Positions 31,736 to 42,742 of a DNA stretch of 64,000 nucleotides are shown here, piece by piece. Source of the stretch: Thinopyrum elongatum (lineage: Eukaryota; Streptophyta; Magnoliopsida; Poales; Poaceae); NCBI GenBank assembly GCA_011799875.1, contig CM022302.1, positions 375,490,775 through 375,554,774 on the forward strand. Reading direction: 5' to 3'. The stretch's first letter is position 1, and each line of letters starts with the position of its first letter. A program made the translations under genes and the position numbers. A model generated the notes under the pieces. That model saw only the letters and a program-made list of their open reading frames with translations, did not search any database and was not told the DNA's origin.

Positions 31736-33052
31736 TAACGGAAATATGCCCTAGAGGCAATAATAAAGTTGTTGTTTTATATTTCCTTATTCATGATAAA
31801 AGTTTATTATTCATGCTAGAATTGTATTGATCGGAAACTTAAATACATGTGTGAATACATAAACAAATACCGTGTCCCTAGTAAGCATCTACTAGACTAG
31901 CTCGCTGATCAAAGGTGGTTAAGGTTTCCTAACCATAGACATGAATTGTCATTTGATAATGGGATCACATCATTAGGAGAATGATGTGATGGACAAGACC
32001 CATTCGTTAGCTTAGCATATTGATCGTTCAGTTTATTGCTATTGCTTTCTTGATGACAAATACATATTCCTTCGACTACCAGATTATGCAACTCTCGGAT
32101 ACCCAGAGGAATACCTTGTGTGCTATCAAACGTCACAACGTAACTGGGTGATCATAAAGATGCTCTACAGGTATCTCCGAAGGTGTTTGTTGAGTTGGCA
32201 TAGATCGAGATTAGGATTTGTCACTCCGAGTATCGGAGAGGTATCTCTGGGCCTTCTCGGTAATACACATCATAAGAAGCCTTGCAAGCAAAGTGACTAA
32301 GGTGTTAGTTGCAAGATGATGTATTACGGAACGAGTAAAGAGACTTGTCGGTAATGAGATTGAACTAGGTATGAAGATACCGACGATCGAATCTCAGGCA
32401 AGTAACATACCGATGGACAAAGGGAATTACGTATGTTGTCATAAGGTTCGACCGATAAAGATCTTCGTAGAATATGTAGGAGCCAATATGGGCATCCAGG
32501 TTCCGCTATTGGTTATTGACCGGAGAGGTGTCTCGGTCATGTCTACATTGTTCTTGAACCCGTAGGGTCCGCACGCTTAATGTTCATTGACGATATGGTG
32601 TTATATGAGTTATATGATTTGGTGACCAAATGTTGTTCGGAGCCCCGGATGAGATCATGGACATGACGAGGAGTCTCGAAATGGTCGAGAGGTAAAGATT
32701 GATATATATAGGACGATGGTATTCGGACATCGAAAGAGTTTCGGAGTGCACCGGGTAGTCATCGGGTCACCGGAACGGGTTCCGGACACCCCCGGTAAGT
32801 GTGTGGGCTTAATGGGCCAAAGGAGGGGACAGACCAGCCCACTAGGGTGCTGGTGCGCCCCTCTACATGGCTGGCTGGCCCTAGGGGAAGGAAAGGGGAG
32901 GGGTGGGCCCTCGTTCCTTTCCCTTCTCATGGGAGAAAGGAAAGGGGGGCGCCTCCCTCCCCTGCCTTTCCCCGCTCACCTAAAAAGGAAGGGCGGGGGG
33001 GGGGGGGGGGCGGCGGCTTGGGAGAGACCCCAAGTAGGATTCGGCCTACTTG
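31736..33052 (+). repeat. Copia 5' LTR, left part
   Basis: The first about 1.3 kb of the LTR, up to the CACTA target site. It ends with a G-run (32995-33010) and ggattcggcctacttg; the final ttg is the 3-bp duplicated target. The right part is at 59226-59693, giving an LTR of roughly 1.79 kb, a normal size for this clade. Confidence 0.85.
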
Positions 33053-33080
33053 CACTACAAAAAAAAGACACATCCGTGAC
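33053..33080 (+). repeat. Left terminal inverted repeat of CACTA C2
   Basis: CACTAC plus eight A, then gacacatccgtgac. The right end complement reads CACTAC, eight A, tacacttccgtgat. Confidence 0.9.
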
Positions 33081-33415
33081 ATTTTGGGCCGAACGAAATT
33101 TTTTCCTGTCAAGCTTATGACACTTCTATGACGATAATTGTGACAAAACCCGGTATCATCATAGATGTGGTCGGCTCCTACTTCTATGACAAAAAATCAT
33201 GACAGAAAATGGGCTTTTTGTCCTGGGCGGGCCGGGGACGCACCTGCATGACATTCTTTGGGCCGTCCATGACGGAAAAAATCGTGGTAGAAGCGAGGGC
33301 GAGGAAAATATCGGGGAGTTCCCGGTTACGGTGGGTGGTCGGGGCCGAGCGATGCATGGAGGGATTGCGCGTTTCTCTGGTACATGTACGCATGTGTGTG
33401 CGAGGCGTTGGGCTC
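33081..33415. repeat. Left subterminal motif region of C2
   Basis: Several copies of tatgaca/catgaca-type motifs (for example acttctatgac, aatcatgacagaaa, ctgcatgacattc, gtccatgacgg). The inverted form is dense at the right end. These are candidate transposase binding sites. Collinear with C1. Confidence 0.65.
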
Positions 33416-33970
33416 TAACTGAACCCGAGCGAGGCATTCGCTTACTGAACCCGAGCGATTGCACTAGCTACGCGTTACTGAACCTGAGTGATTGATCCCT
33501 TGCTGTTAACTGAACCCGAGCAAGCGATTCCTTTGCTACTGCTGCTAACTGAAGCCGATCGAACCTGCTGCCTCTTGATGAACAGTGACCATTGTTGGGG
33601 GTTGGATGAACAGTTCCTGGTGGGGGTTGGATGAACAGGACCCCGTGGTAGTAGAGGCCGTTGCCGCTGGATGAACATGACCCCGATCGAGGAGGTGGGG
33701 GTGGATGAACAGTAGCCGGTGGAGGGACCCCTGTGGAGGGTTGGTTGAACAGGACCCTGTGGAGGGCTGGTTGAATAGTAGCCGGTGGAGGCTGGATGAA
33801 CAGGACCCCGTGGAGGGCTGGTTGAACAGTAGCCGGTGCAGGCTGGATGAACAGGACCCCCGTTGATGAACAGTAGCTGGTGGAGGCAGGAGGAAGTCGA
33901 CGGTGAATGAACTGTAGCAGATGGAGGCTGGAGGAAGTCGACGATGGATGAACAATAGCCCGTGGAGTCC
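33416..33970. repeat. gaacccgag repeats and 25-bp gatgaacag minisatellite (C2)
   Basis: Five aactgaacccgagc-like units (33416-33560) are followed by a minisatellite of gga/ttgaacag + tagccggtgg or gaccccgtgg. Five successive units near 33743, 33768, 33792, 33817 and 33842 are 24-25 bp apart. C1 has the same array but less regular. Long minus-strand frames here are repeat artefacts. Confidence 0.75.
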
Positions 33971-34579
33971 CGTTTTGCGGTACACCACACCCCTCCCGAT
34001 GAACAGGACACCCATTTCGACCCTAGCACTCCAACACAAGTTCGTTTCCTCCGTTTTGTGGTACGCCACACCCCTCCCGATCAACAGTACCCCGTTTCGA
34101 CCATAGCCGGTCGAACAGAAGGCCATTTCCTCCGTACTGCGGTACACCAGACCCCGTTTCAGCTGTTCCGTCCAAGCCAGTTGGCTCCCGTTGAACAGGA
34201 CGCATTCCGACCCAGTCTGTTGCCTCCTGATGAACAGGATGCTGTTTCTCCGTTCTGACCCAGCCGGTTGGCTGCCCGATGAACAGGACGCCGTTGCTGC
34301 CGTCCGTTGCCTCTCCATGTACACGAGCGCTGGTCGTACGTATGCACGAGTAGGCGTTCGAGACCCCGCCCGTATGTACGTACGTGGCCATATTTTTTGG
34401 CATGTGGCTGTACGTACGTGTGCATGGTTTAGAAGGGACTGCCTGAACTGCTACATCGGGGGCTCTACTACTACATGTGCTGCTGCTTGCTCGGCCACGG
34501 TTCATCGTTGCAGAGAGACCGATCGACTAGTATGTACGTACATGTTCGCGACCAGAATGACAACGCTACGTACGCTTCG
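33971..34579. repeat. About 79-bp tandem units and spacer (C2)
   Basis: Three copies of a unit with ttttgcggtacaccacacccctcccgat (33971, about 34050, about 34130), then related gatgaacaggac pieces to 34300. A spacer follows with repeated gtacgta/tacgtgg stretches and ggggctctactactacatg. Collinear with 10641-11219. No gene seen. Confidence 0.6.
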
Positions 34580-37400
34580 CCCAGGTGGGGCCTGGCTGTC
34601 AGGGAGGATAAGGAGGCACTTCCTTGTGTGCGAAGTTATTGATGGTGGGTCCGAGCTGTCAGGGGGAGGATTCATTTTTTCGCGCCTAATATGGAGGCAC
34701 TTTCTTTTGTCCGAAGAAATAGCTGGTGGGTCCCAGCTGTCAGGGGGAAACATTTTTTTCGCAAAATATGGCCCTTCCGGTAGGTCCCTGCTGTCAGGTG
34801 GAGGAATCATTATTTTGCGCGTAATAAGGAGGCACTTCCTTGCTGCGGCCGTGGACCCAGCTGTCAGCCTCTCCACGTACAATCCTCTTCCGATGTAAGT
34901 CGTTCCTTGACCACGTTGACCACACCGCGGCGAGAGCACCAAGGTGGTGGACGACGGCGAGGCTTAGGAAGGGAATGACCCGGAGCCGGCGAAGACTCGG
35001 CAGTTGTTTCCCACGCGGAGGGGAGTAGAGGGTTTACTGGTTGGGCTGCAGTGTGAGGCTGCCATCGCCGGAGAATAACAGGAGGTCTAGGTGAGTACAG
35101 GGATGGCCAGGCCAGCGATGGGAGTAGGGTGGGGCAGTGAGTCCTGCGCGGCAGCAGAGCCGGCCACGGGAGGCAGGAGCAGGCGGCACGACCGGCGCTG
35201 GTTTGGGCGGCTGGAGCAAGAAGACCAGAAGTTGAAGAAGCACTACGGCTGTTGGATGGACATCGTACGGTCACCGGATCTAGAATCGTTCATATTGACT
35301 AAGTTGACAAAGCCCTACGTCCGCGTCAACTTAGTAGGCCCACAAGTCAGCCTCCAACTATGGTGGGTCCCAGCTAGCAAGGGGAGTATTCATTTTTTTG
35401 TGCGTAATAAGGAGGCATTTCCTTGCGTGCGAAGATATAGCTGGTGGGTCCGAGCTGTTAGCGGGAGGAACATTTTTTTTCGCGAAATACAGAGGCCCTT
35501 CCGGTGGGTCCTTGTTGTCAGGTGGAGGAATCATTATTTTGCGTGTAATAAGGAGGCACTTCCTTGCGTGCGGCCCTGGACCCAGCTGTGAGCCTCTCCA
35601 TGTACAGTCCTCTTCTGATGGATGTCATTCGTTGACCACGCCGCGCCGAGAGCACCAGGGCGGTGGACGACGGCGAGGCCTAGGAAGGGAACGACACGGA
35701 GCCAGGGAAGACTCGGTAGTTGTTTCCCACGCGGAGGGGAGTACGAGGGTTTACTGGTTCGTCTGTCGTTGCCAAAGAATAACAGCAGGTGTGGGTGAGT
35801 AGAGGGATGGCCAGGCCAGCGATGGGAGTAGGGTGGGGTAATGAGGCCTGCGCGGCAGCACAGCCGGCCACGGGAGGAGGGAGCAGGCAGTCCCGCCGGT
35901 GCTGGTTTGAGCGGCTGGAGCAGGAAGAGCAGAGATTGAAGAAGCATGACGGCCGTTGGATGGACATCCAACAGTAACTGCTCTCGTGTGTTGACTAAGT
36001 TGACAAGGCCTTGCCTGCGCGTCAACCTTTTTTTAGGAAAGCGTACTCGTCAACCTAGTAGGCCCACAAGTCAGCCTCAAATATGTGGAAAACAACATAC
36101 AACCCATCTGCCATTATTGCTAATAAATGTATAGCCCATTGGCTAATTCTTAAGGATTTTTTAAGCCCATATTCTTTTTGTTACCATTACAGCCCATATT
36201 CTGGCCATGGTTAAAAATTCAACCAAAATTTCATATTTTGGTGCGGTCCGAACTGTTTTCAATCCCAAAATTTCGAATCACGTTCAAACTAATTGAAAAA
36301 TAATAAATTTATATCAATTTAAAATCCAACATAATTTTCCCCGCAAAAAAACAACTAAATTCGAAATCTCGAAATCTTAAAAAAAGATATTTGAAACTAA
36401 TTGCCGGTTTGCTACATTTTTAAAATTTACATCCCATTTCTTACTACTTCATTTTCTGGGTAAGCGAATACATCGCTCTCGCCTTGAAAGATTTGCAGCC
36501 CAGCAGGGCTGAGAAAGCAAGTAGGCCTCCGTTGGGTATTTCTTTAAAAAAGGTAGAACTGGGCTAGCCATTTTCAGAAAGAAAAAAACACAACTGGGTT
36601 CATGATGTGGTAAACATAAAATAAAACCCTGGCTAGACGGGCCACAGCCCCCGCACAGCCCCGTTGTTACCCTTGTCCGTCTCTAAAACTAGTAAATAAC
36701 AACTGCTTTGTTCCTAAAAAAAGTAAATAACAACTGTGCGACCTGCTGGGTCCCTGGTGTCAGCCGCTCATTGTGCAATTCTCTCGTTTATTGACTACGT
36801 TGACAATGGCGTGGGCCCTCGATGTCCAACCATTAGGAGGAACCATTTTTTGGGCTTGTAATAACGAGGCACTTGCTTGCGTACTGCCATGACCCTGGTG
36901 GGTCCTTACTGTCATCCTCTCCACGTACAATCATCTCCTTATTCCTCTCGGTTGTTGACCATGTTGACAACGCCAGACGGCGGCGCACCGCGCATGGTGA
37001 GCGAACCAAGGCGGAGGACGACGGCGAGGCCTTGGACGGAATGAACAGGAGCCGTGGAAGATCCGCCAGTCTAGTCACAGGCGGAGGGGAGTATGATGGT
37101 TGACTGGTTCGGGTGCAGGTGCATGTTGGGGCTTACGTTGATGGAGAATAACATGATGTGTGGGGGAATAGAGGGAGGGAATGGCCAACGTTTGAGGGTA
37201 CAGTAGGGCGGCGGAGGCGCAGCCAGCCGTGGGAGGTGGGAGCAGGCAGAACCGACAAGGTGGTTTGGTTTGGGCGGCTGGAGGAAGAAGACAAGAGATA
37301 GAAGATACACGACAGATGTTGGATGTCAATTCAACGGCTGGTAGGCAGAATCGTTTGTTGACTAGTAATGAAGTCAACACCACCTTGGATAGGCTTTTTC
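34580..37400. repeat. Three diverged tandem units of about 0.6-0.7 kb (C2)
   Basis: Copies lie at about 34580-35330, 35345-36020 and 36780-37390. Each contains a ggtgggtcccagctgtcag/aaggaggcacttcc block, gttgacca repeats, a GC-rich middle with gggatggcca and tggtttgggcggctgga, and an end with ttgactaagttgacaaggcc. An AT-rich stretch and cagcagggctgag block (36085-36780) separates copies two and three. TTGAC (W-box core) occurs repeatedly. No protein homology is recognised. Confidence 0.6.
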
Positions 37401-37783
37401 CTCGTGGGTCCCAAATGTCAGAATCCAAATCTGTCATGGTCATGCAGCCTTTCTTATGAAAATTTACAGCCAATTTGGTGTGCTAGTTCCAAATAAGTTT
37501 GTGGGTGCTGGTGGGGGCTAATCACTTGGGTTCTGTAATGCACAGTGAGCTCAAGCAGCCGGCGAGAGTGATGTTATTTCCCTTGGTTGGGATTTGTTAC
37601 AATATTTCTCTCTTAATTAAACAAATGGCAAGCCATTTGCCTTGTTTCAAAGAAAATATGACAGTCACGGCCGAGTTGAAATGGGCAACAACATCTAACT
37701 CCAGCTTACAAACTGTACAAAAGCATGAGAGTTAATTGTTCATCAGGTTTAGACAAAACCCAGATTGAAAGGGGCAACAACAT
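37401..37783. other. C2 segment 3' of the F-box gene
   Basis: Non-coding. It includes gttacaatatttctctc, an imperfect inverted sequence aatggcaagccattt, and gtttcaaagaaaatatgacagtcac, all shared with C1 at 21434-21600. It would be the 3' untranslated or downstream region of the minus-strand F-box gene. Confidence 0.5.
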
Positions 37784-39612
37784 CTAACTCCAGCACTGTT
37801 TTTGGCAGTCACAGTCAAATGGATCTGTCAGGTCCATAGAATGAACATCCTGGGTCGTAAAATTTACTGGATTACCACCACAAGATGTTGTAAATAGAAG
37901 CCCGGCACGTTCAGAAGCCCTTTTGTCCACCTGAAACTCCTTTTTTTGCTCTTTGACATACCCATCCATCAAAACCATGCTGCTGATAAACTTAAGCCTG
38001 ATGGACAATAGTAACCTCGCATTCAGCAGGAAGAATGTGACAAATCTAGTGTTTGCATGGTTGGCTACATATCGTTCCAGCGTTATTGTCTTCAATCGAA
38101 TGTCATGAGAAGTAAGAAAATCCCGGTGCTTACGAATCCACCAATTGGTTATAGCTTTCTTACCCCGTCCTGTTGCCTAAATAGACATGAAGATTGAAAA
38201 CAATTAAGGTCTAAAAAAAGAGTGTCGAAAGAGCAATAGCTTAACGGTTAATTCTAGTACACTATATGCGGGCTTCCAATGTGCGTGAAATTATCACCTT
38301 TATATACAACTTCTCCAGACATGGAAAGCATTGCAGCAAGCCAATAATCTTGTTCAGATCAAAACTATTCATTTGGATATATAAGATCTTGACAGAATCT
38401 AGCACCATTGATAGGCTATCCATGGACAAACTCTTCATTGAGCATAGAAAATAATATTAGTACAAAATGTGTACTCCAAGATGATATAGAACTTATGCGT
38501 AGAAATTTAAAATGCAGCTTATGATTACAAGTGTAGATGATAATATACAGTACCTGAAGAACTGTGGAGCCAAACACCATCTTGAAATGAGCACAGAGAT
38601 CATGTATTACACCCAAGGTCTCCAGTTTAGGCGTAGAGTTGACAGTTATTTGCGACAGTGAATAACTAGAATCAAGGATCAACCTTTGAAGTGAAGGGGC
38701 ATCTTCGATGATGAGCTGCCTTTCGTCAAAAGAAATTCCAATTCTTACAAGGTTAGGCGACTTTATTTGGAGACAACCGATTCTAACTGTGAAAACAAGC
38801 ACCAAGCACTCCAGGGCAGGGCAACTGGAGTGGATGATGCTGTGCAATGAGGCCTCCGATATACGAACCCGCACAAGTGAAAGTTTTTTGAGAAATGGGA
38901 GTCGAAGGTTTAGTACCAGATTGTCTGGTAGGTAGCACAACGCAAAGGTGGCGGTGTGGCGAGAGGAGGAAAACTGTGAGATGGACATCGGTGCTGAGGG
39001 CACAAGTACATGGCGCTCGGTATCTGGTAGGTGATTTCCTAGGGAATAGTAGAACTCAAGCAGTTGTAGTTTTGTGAATTCAGGGGATTTCAGCCAGGCA
39101 TCCACCGTGCAGGGCATGCTATGCTTGCTCAGGTAGCATGACGGGATGCAGAGGCTTTGAACGGAGCCCTGGTGGGAGGAGATGATGGCTCTGGGGAGTT
39201 CAAAATCATTAAAGAGAGATAGCTGATGACAGTCGAGATTAAGGGGCGCGGCGCGCCATAGAGGGTGCCACCGAGTTGAGAGGACTTGGGTGCGGCAGCA
39301 ATCCTTGGTGGGGAGAAGTGAGATGATCTCCCCAAGGATGGCGTCCGGGAGATCGCTAAAGCGGTCCACCCGAGATTCTACGGGTTCCTGGGATCCGGTG
39401 GGGGCGGGCTCGCCGCTTCTCCCCGCGCTAGCAGAGTAACGAATGACGAGCCTAGTTGTAGTGCGAATGAAGAACAAGGGGAGCTGGGGTTTTCTGTAGT
39501 AGTGAGGAAGAAGGGGAGCTAGGGTTTTCTGTAGGAGTGAGGTGAGGAATTTGGGGGTACGAGTGGAGCGAGCTGACGTGAGGTGGGTGGGAGTGAGGAG
39601 GAAGAAGAGCAC
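37784..39612 (-). pseudogene. F-box/FBD gene copy in CACTA C2 (open throughout, start codon lost)
   Basis: Three minus-strand exons with GT/AG borders, all phase 0: first exon to 38554, second 38432-38298 (135 bp), third 38176-37784. The F-box (RFSDLPDAILGEIISLLPTK, then DCCRTQVLSTRWHPLWR) is near 39370-39235. Leucine-rich segments follow (LPFLKKLSLVRVRISEASLH), then ESLSMDSLSMVLDSVK-like exon 2 and an FBD domain (IRLKTITLERYVANH, FFLLNARLLLSIRLKF, ending DLTDPFDCDCQ). Such proteins are substrate receptors of SCF ubiquitin ligases. Compared with C1, 114 bp (C1 23262-23375) holding the original ATG and N-terminal 26 codons are deleted in frame. The open frame continues upstream to about 39627 but has no in-frame ATG before the F-box; 39612 is a GTG. 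It may be dead, or use a non-AUG start. Confidence 0.8.
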
Positions 39613-39654
39613 CCAGGTTTTTTTGGGGGGCGGTGTGCTGGGTAGCGCCTCTCA

Positions 39655-39670
39655 TTAAGTAAATATATGG
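39655..39670 (-). promoter_or_regulatory. Candidate TATA box of the C2 F-box gene
   Basis: The minus strand reads CCATATATTTACTT about 50 bp upstream of the open frame. The following GC-rich leader with aaaaccctagctcccctt has the look of a plant 5' untranslated region. Based on motif and position only. Confidence 0.4.
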
Positions 39671-40022
39671 GCTTTTGAATTGATTTTATTATTTACTAGG
39701 ATGGATGGGCTCTTTTGTCTTGGGCCCAGAGAAACAATTACTACTAGTACAGTGGAGACACTCTACAGCTACCCAGAATAATAATTACTACTAGTACAGT
39801 GGATACACTACCGCTTCTGGCTCCTCCGAGGTCATCAAAACGTCTCCCGCTACTGAATGCCGTTTTACTTTGGTTCACCGACATGCGGGCCATGCAGCGC
39901 GCGGGCCCAAATGCCATCCACCAAATTAGAAGGCGGTATGTAGGCGGAGAGTCACCCCTGTTGTAGCGCGGCATTAACGAGCCGTCATATCACAAAACCC
40001 CACCTCCCCGCAGTCTAAGTTT
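39671..40022. other. C2 segment upstream of the F-box gene
   Basis: Non-coding. It contains a short direct duplication, aattactactagtacagtgga (39735 and 39784), and a ttgggcccag motif at 39720. The last 70 bp are an imperfect inverted partner of sequence after 40269. Confidence 0.5.
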
Positions 40023-40269
40023 GACGGACGAAGCAACCATCATTTCACTCTTCGCTGAATCCCCTTCTCCCTCACCGTCTTCAAGAAAGCCAACACTCGC
40101 ATCTGACATTGTTCTTCTCTCCCAACGAAGGGTGTTTGCAAAAGTTCAGACTGTCAGATGCGAGTGTTGGGAGAGAAGAACAATGTCAGATGCGAGTGTT
40201 GGCTTTCTTGAAGACGGTGAGGGAGAAGGGGATTCAGCGAAGAGTGAAATGATGGTTGCTTCGTCCGTC
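40023..40269. repeat. Perfect 104-bp inverted repeat (foldback) with 39-bp loop
   Basis: 40023-40126 and 40166-40269 are exact reverse complements (checked base by base), starting gacggacgaagcaaccatca and ending with its complement. Beyond the perfect arms a weaker inverted match continues for about 70 bp on both sides (tcacaaaaccccacctcccc against ggtggggctttgtga). A single-arm relative lies at 40918-41000. A transcript would form a long hairpin and could feed small-RNA production; that is inference. It may also be a recent foldback insertion. Confidence 0.85.
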
Positions 40270-40587
40270 CAGCTTAATGTGGGAAAGGTGGGGCTTTGTG
40301 ATTTGACCCCTCATCGCTCATTTACTACTACTACGGCGCTACGACCGGGGTGCCTCCAAGTCCAACCACTGCTCTGAACTGTAATTTGGTGCATCGCACG
40401 TGGCACAAGACGGTGGATGAGCCACATGTCGGCCAAAGGGGTCCTGTAAGTGTGTCGCCATTTCGTGTGTGGACTGACCCTGCTGAGTTGCTACGCCAAC
40501 GCGATAGGAGCAACCTACCACTTGGTTTTGCTCCTTGGTGAATCCCGACTATATTGATCTAAAAAGATACCAGTAGTATCCAGATTA
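40270..40587. repeat. First copy of a duplicated low-copy segment
   Basis: The order gattcagcgaagagtgaaatgatgg, gtgatttgacccctcatcgctc, ctactacggcgctacgaccggggtg, gtaatttggtgcatcgcacg, ccacatgtcggcc recurs in diverged form at 40945-41145. No protein is recognised. Confidence 0.6.
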
Positions 40588-40802
40588 CTCTCTCCGTCTC
40601 AGTTTATAGGGCGTGCACGTAGTTCTAGGTCATCCATTTGACTAACTAAATATGAGTTATATGTCACAAAAAGTATATCATTGGATTCTTAAGCGGATGT
40701 AGTTTCTAAACATATATTTTTCATCACATATAATACATATATAGCTAGTTAGATTCTCAACCTAGAACGACGTGCATGCCCTGTAAACCGAGACGGAGGA
40801 AG
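40588..40802. mobile_element. Stowaway-type MITE, 215 bp
   Basis: It starts ctctctccgtctcagtttatag and ends ctgtaaaccgagacggaggaag, forming terminal inverted repeats, and is flanked by TA on both sides. These are hallmarks of Tc1/Mariner-derived Stowaway MITEs. Confidence 0.85.
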
Positions 40803-41431
40803 TAGTAAAAATGAGGTGATTTTACGGAGTGGTGGGCGAGGAGCATGGCCTGTCATGCGGTCCCACGTGTCATGATGTACCAAGGCGATGCGCGTCCCTC
40901 TTGAGGCAGAAGCATTACGTGGTTTTCTTGAAGGAGATGATGGAGAAGCGGATTCAGCAAAGTGTGAAATAATAATGGTTGCTTCGTCTGTCTGGGGGAA
41001 ATGTGCGGCATTGTGATTTGACGTCTCATTGCTCATTATTACTACTGGGGTGCTACGACTGGGGTGCATCCCCCTGCTGTTCTGCACTGTTATTTGGTGC
41101 ATGACACGTCGACCCAGTTGCTATATGTCCCACATGTCGGCGAGAGGAAGTATAGAATTCATGAAAGCGAGCGTCTCCACTGTTTTAGCACGACGGAGGA
41201 GTACAAGACACGGCTTGGTTTTTGCTGCTTCGCGCGATCCATCGATACAAACCCGAACTAAAAAAGGCGAGGGCAGGTCTTTTCCCGTGCGGCAGGTAGG
41301 GGAGTTTGGCATAGTCTGTTCGAGGTAACGAGGCAGGAAGGGAAACAAGCAAATAAAGGTTGAGCGACTTAGTTTTGGGAAAATCTGATTTTACGGAGTA
41401 CGTACCCACTATGGAGGTAGTACTACTTACT
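40803..41431. repeat. Second copy of the duplicated segment and flank
   Basis: 40905-41160 is a diverged direct copy of 40200-40440 (tttcttgaaggagatgatggag, gttgcttcgtctgtct, ggtgcatgacacg, ccacatgtcggcg). The remainder to 41431 has no recognised feature. Confidence 0.5.
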
Positions 41432-41762
41432 ACTCCCTCATTTCCGGTTTATAGGGCTCATCTAAAAAAAATTCATTTTTTCATTTTATAAGTCTCAATT
41501 CTACTAGTACTTACCATCACATGTTTGGATTTCGAGGTGCATTAAATCACCCGATGCAAGCAGTATCAAGAGAAAACTAACGAATGCATGTAGAAGTTCA
41601 TGGAAATTTAGTGGTCATGCATGCATTCGTTGTAATTAATGCATCGGTAAACATAATGTTTTGAGAAAAACAAGCGTACTAATTAAGTACTTGTGCAAAC
41701 TACGAAATTAATTCCACCACTCACCGTCTACCTTGGTTGGAGAGATTTTGAAATTGAGCGGC
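41432..41762. other. MITE-derived fragment
   Basis: It opens ctccctcatttccggtttatag, a Stowaway-like end, but no matching opposite end with TA is found at the expected distance. The rest contains gcatgcattcgttgtaattaatgc-type AT-rich sequence. Confidence 0.35.
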
Positions 41763-42035
41763 TGGTTGTAATGGAGAGTATCATGTACTAGTATCATGCA
41801 TATGATAGTAGTGTATGATACTACATCCGTAATGCCTAGTATCATATATTGGTATCATAGATGACTACATTTATTACCATGCATGACACAAAGTAGCACA
41901 TCATTTAATATGATACGGTATCATGATATGATACTCAACCATCTCTTTCTTCATTTAATTCTATGCCACCTCATCAACATTGCTTAGTTGGCATGCATGA
42001 TACTACTTATGATACTCTCATTACGGGCAGGCTAG
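41763..42035. mobile_element. MITE with gagagtatcat ends
   Basis: The left end tgtaatggagagtatcat and right end atgatactctcattacgg are inverted repeats. The interior is made of repeated tatcat/atgata motifs. It is a non-coding MITE; the superfamily (Tourist/Harbinger or Mutator) is not determined. Confidence 0.6.
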
Positions 42036-42359
42036 GGTAGCTTGCTGCACCACAGACTCCAAGGAAATTGCTGTAGTACTACTCCTACCACTGTACCACT
42101 CCTACTACTAAAAGACATATATTTCAAACAATATGATAATCTATCTAACCAAGGTAGGGGAGTATATGTCTAACGGAGGGAGTAGTAAAATTTTCTCCTC
42201 GTCCTGCGAGCCACCGCGCGCGTGGGCGAGGGAGCGGGCGTAGGCGTAGTAAGCAAGCTTCTCCTCGTCCTGGGACTCTGCGAGCCACCGCACCCGTAGG
42301 CGGGGGAGAGGGCGTACTAAGCAAGCTTCTCCTCGTTCTGCGAGTTGACGGGACACATC
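42036..42359. repeat. Short direct repeat ctcctcgtcctg...gagccaccgc
   Basis: Two to three copies of a roughly 70-bp unit, cttctcctcgt(c/t)ctg...gcgagccaccgc...gtaggcg (42192-42345), preceded by a Stowaway-like end (aacggagggagta, 42173-42185). Non-coding. Confidence 0.5.
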
Positions 42360-42742
42360 AAAAGTAGTACTACAGAGCATCTCCAGTGTATAGAGCCTTG
42401 CATCTAAGGTAGGCCCCACATGGTTTGCCTCTTATCAAATAAAAAACCACAATGTATAGAGACTCTAACCAGCCTCTAAGGTGGGCCCTAGCAGAAATTT
42501 AAAAAGTATTGATTAGCACCACATTTGTCCAATCAGTACTATTTCTCTTTTACTTTCTTATGCTTCCTAAGGATGACAAGTGGGACCAGATGGATTGTTA
42601 CATTGTTAGAGGCAGCCTCTAAGGTTAGACGCGATGCTAGCCAATTTTTTGTTAGAGGCAGTTCATGTAATGTATAGAGGCCTGCCTCTAAGAGGAGAGA
42701 GAGGGCTTAGAGGAAACAAAAAGCATACATTGTGGATGCCCT
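42360..42742. mobile_element. Tourist/Harbinger-like MITE
   Basis: The left end gagcatctccagtgtatagag pairs with the right end cattgtggatgcccta as imperfect inverted repeats. The interior repeats cctctaaggt and tagaggcag motifs in both orientations. The end type gagcatctcc is common in Tourist-like MITEs. Confidence 0.55.

Noticed and set aside
33475..34505. Open frames of 160-259 codons on the minus strand
   Set aside because: Same minisatellite artefact as in C1; no start context, no conserved frame between copies.
34580..37400. TTGAC (W-box) clusters as a WRKY-controlled promoter of the F-box gene
   Set aside because: They lie 3' of the minus-strand F-box gene and are part of a tandem repeat; the motif is short and frequent by chance.
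39610..39612. Start codon for the C2 F-box protein at 39612
   Set aside because: The codon there is GTG, not ATG, and there is no in-frame ATG before the F-box.
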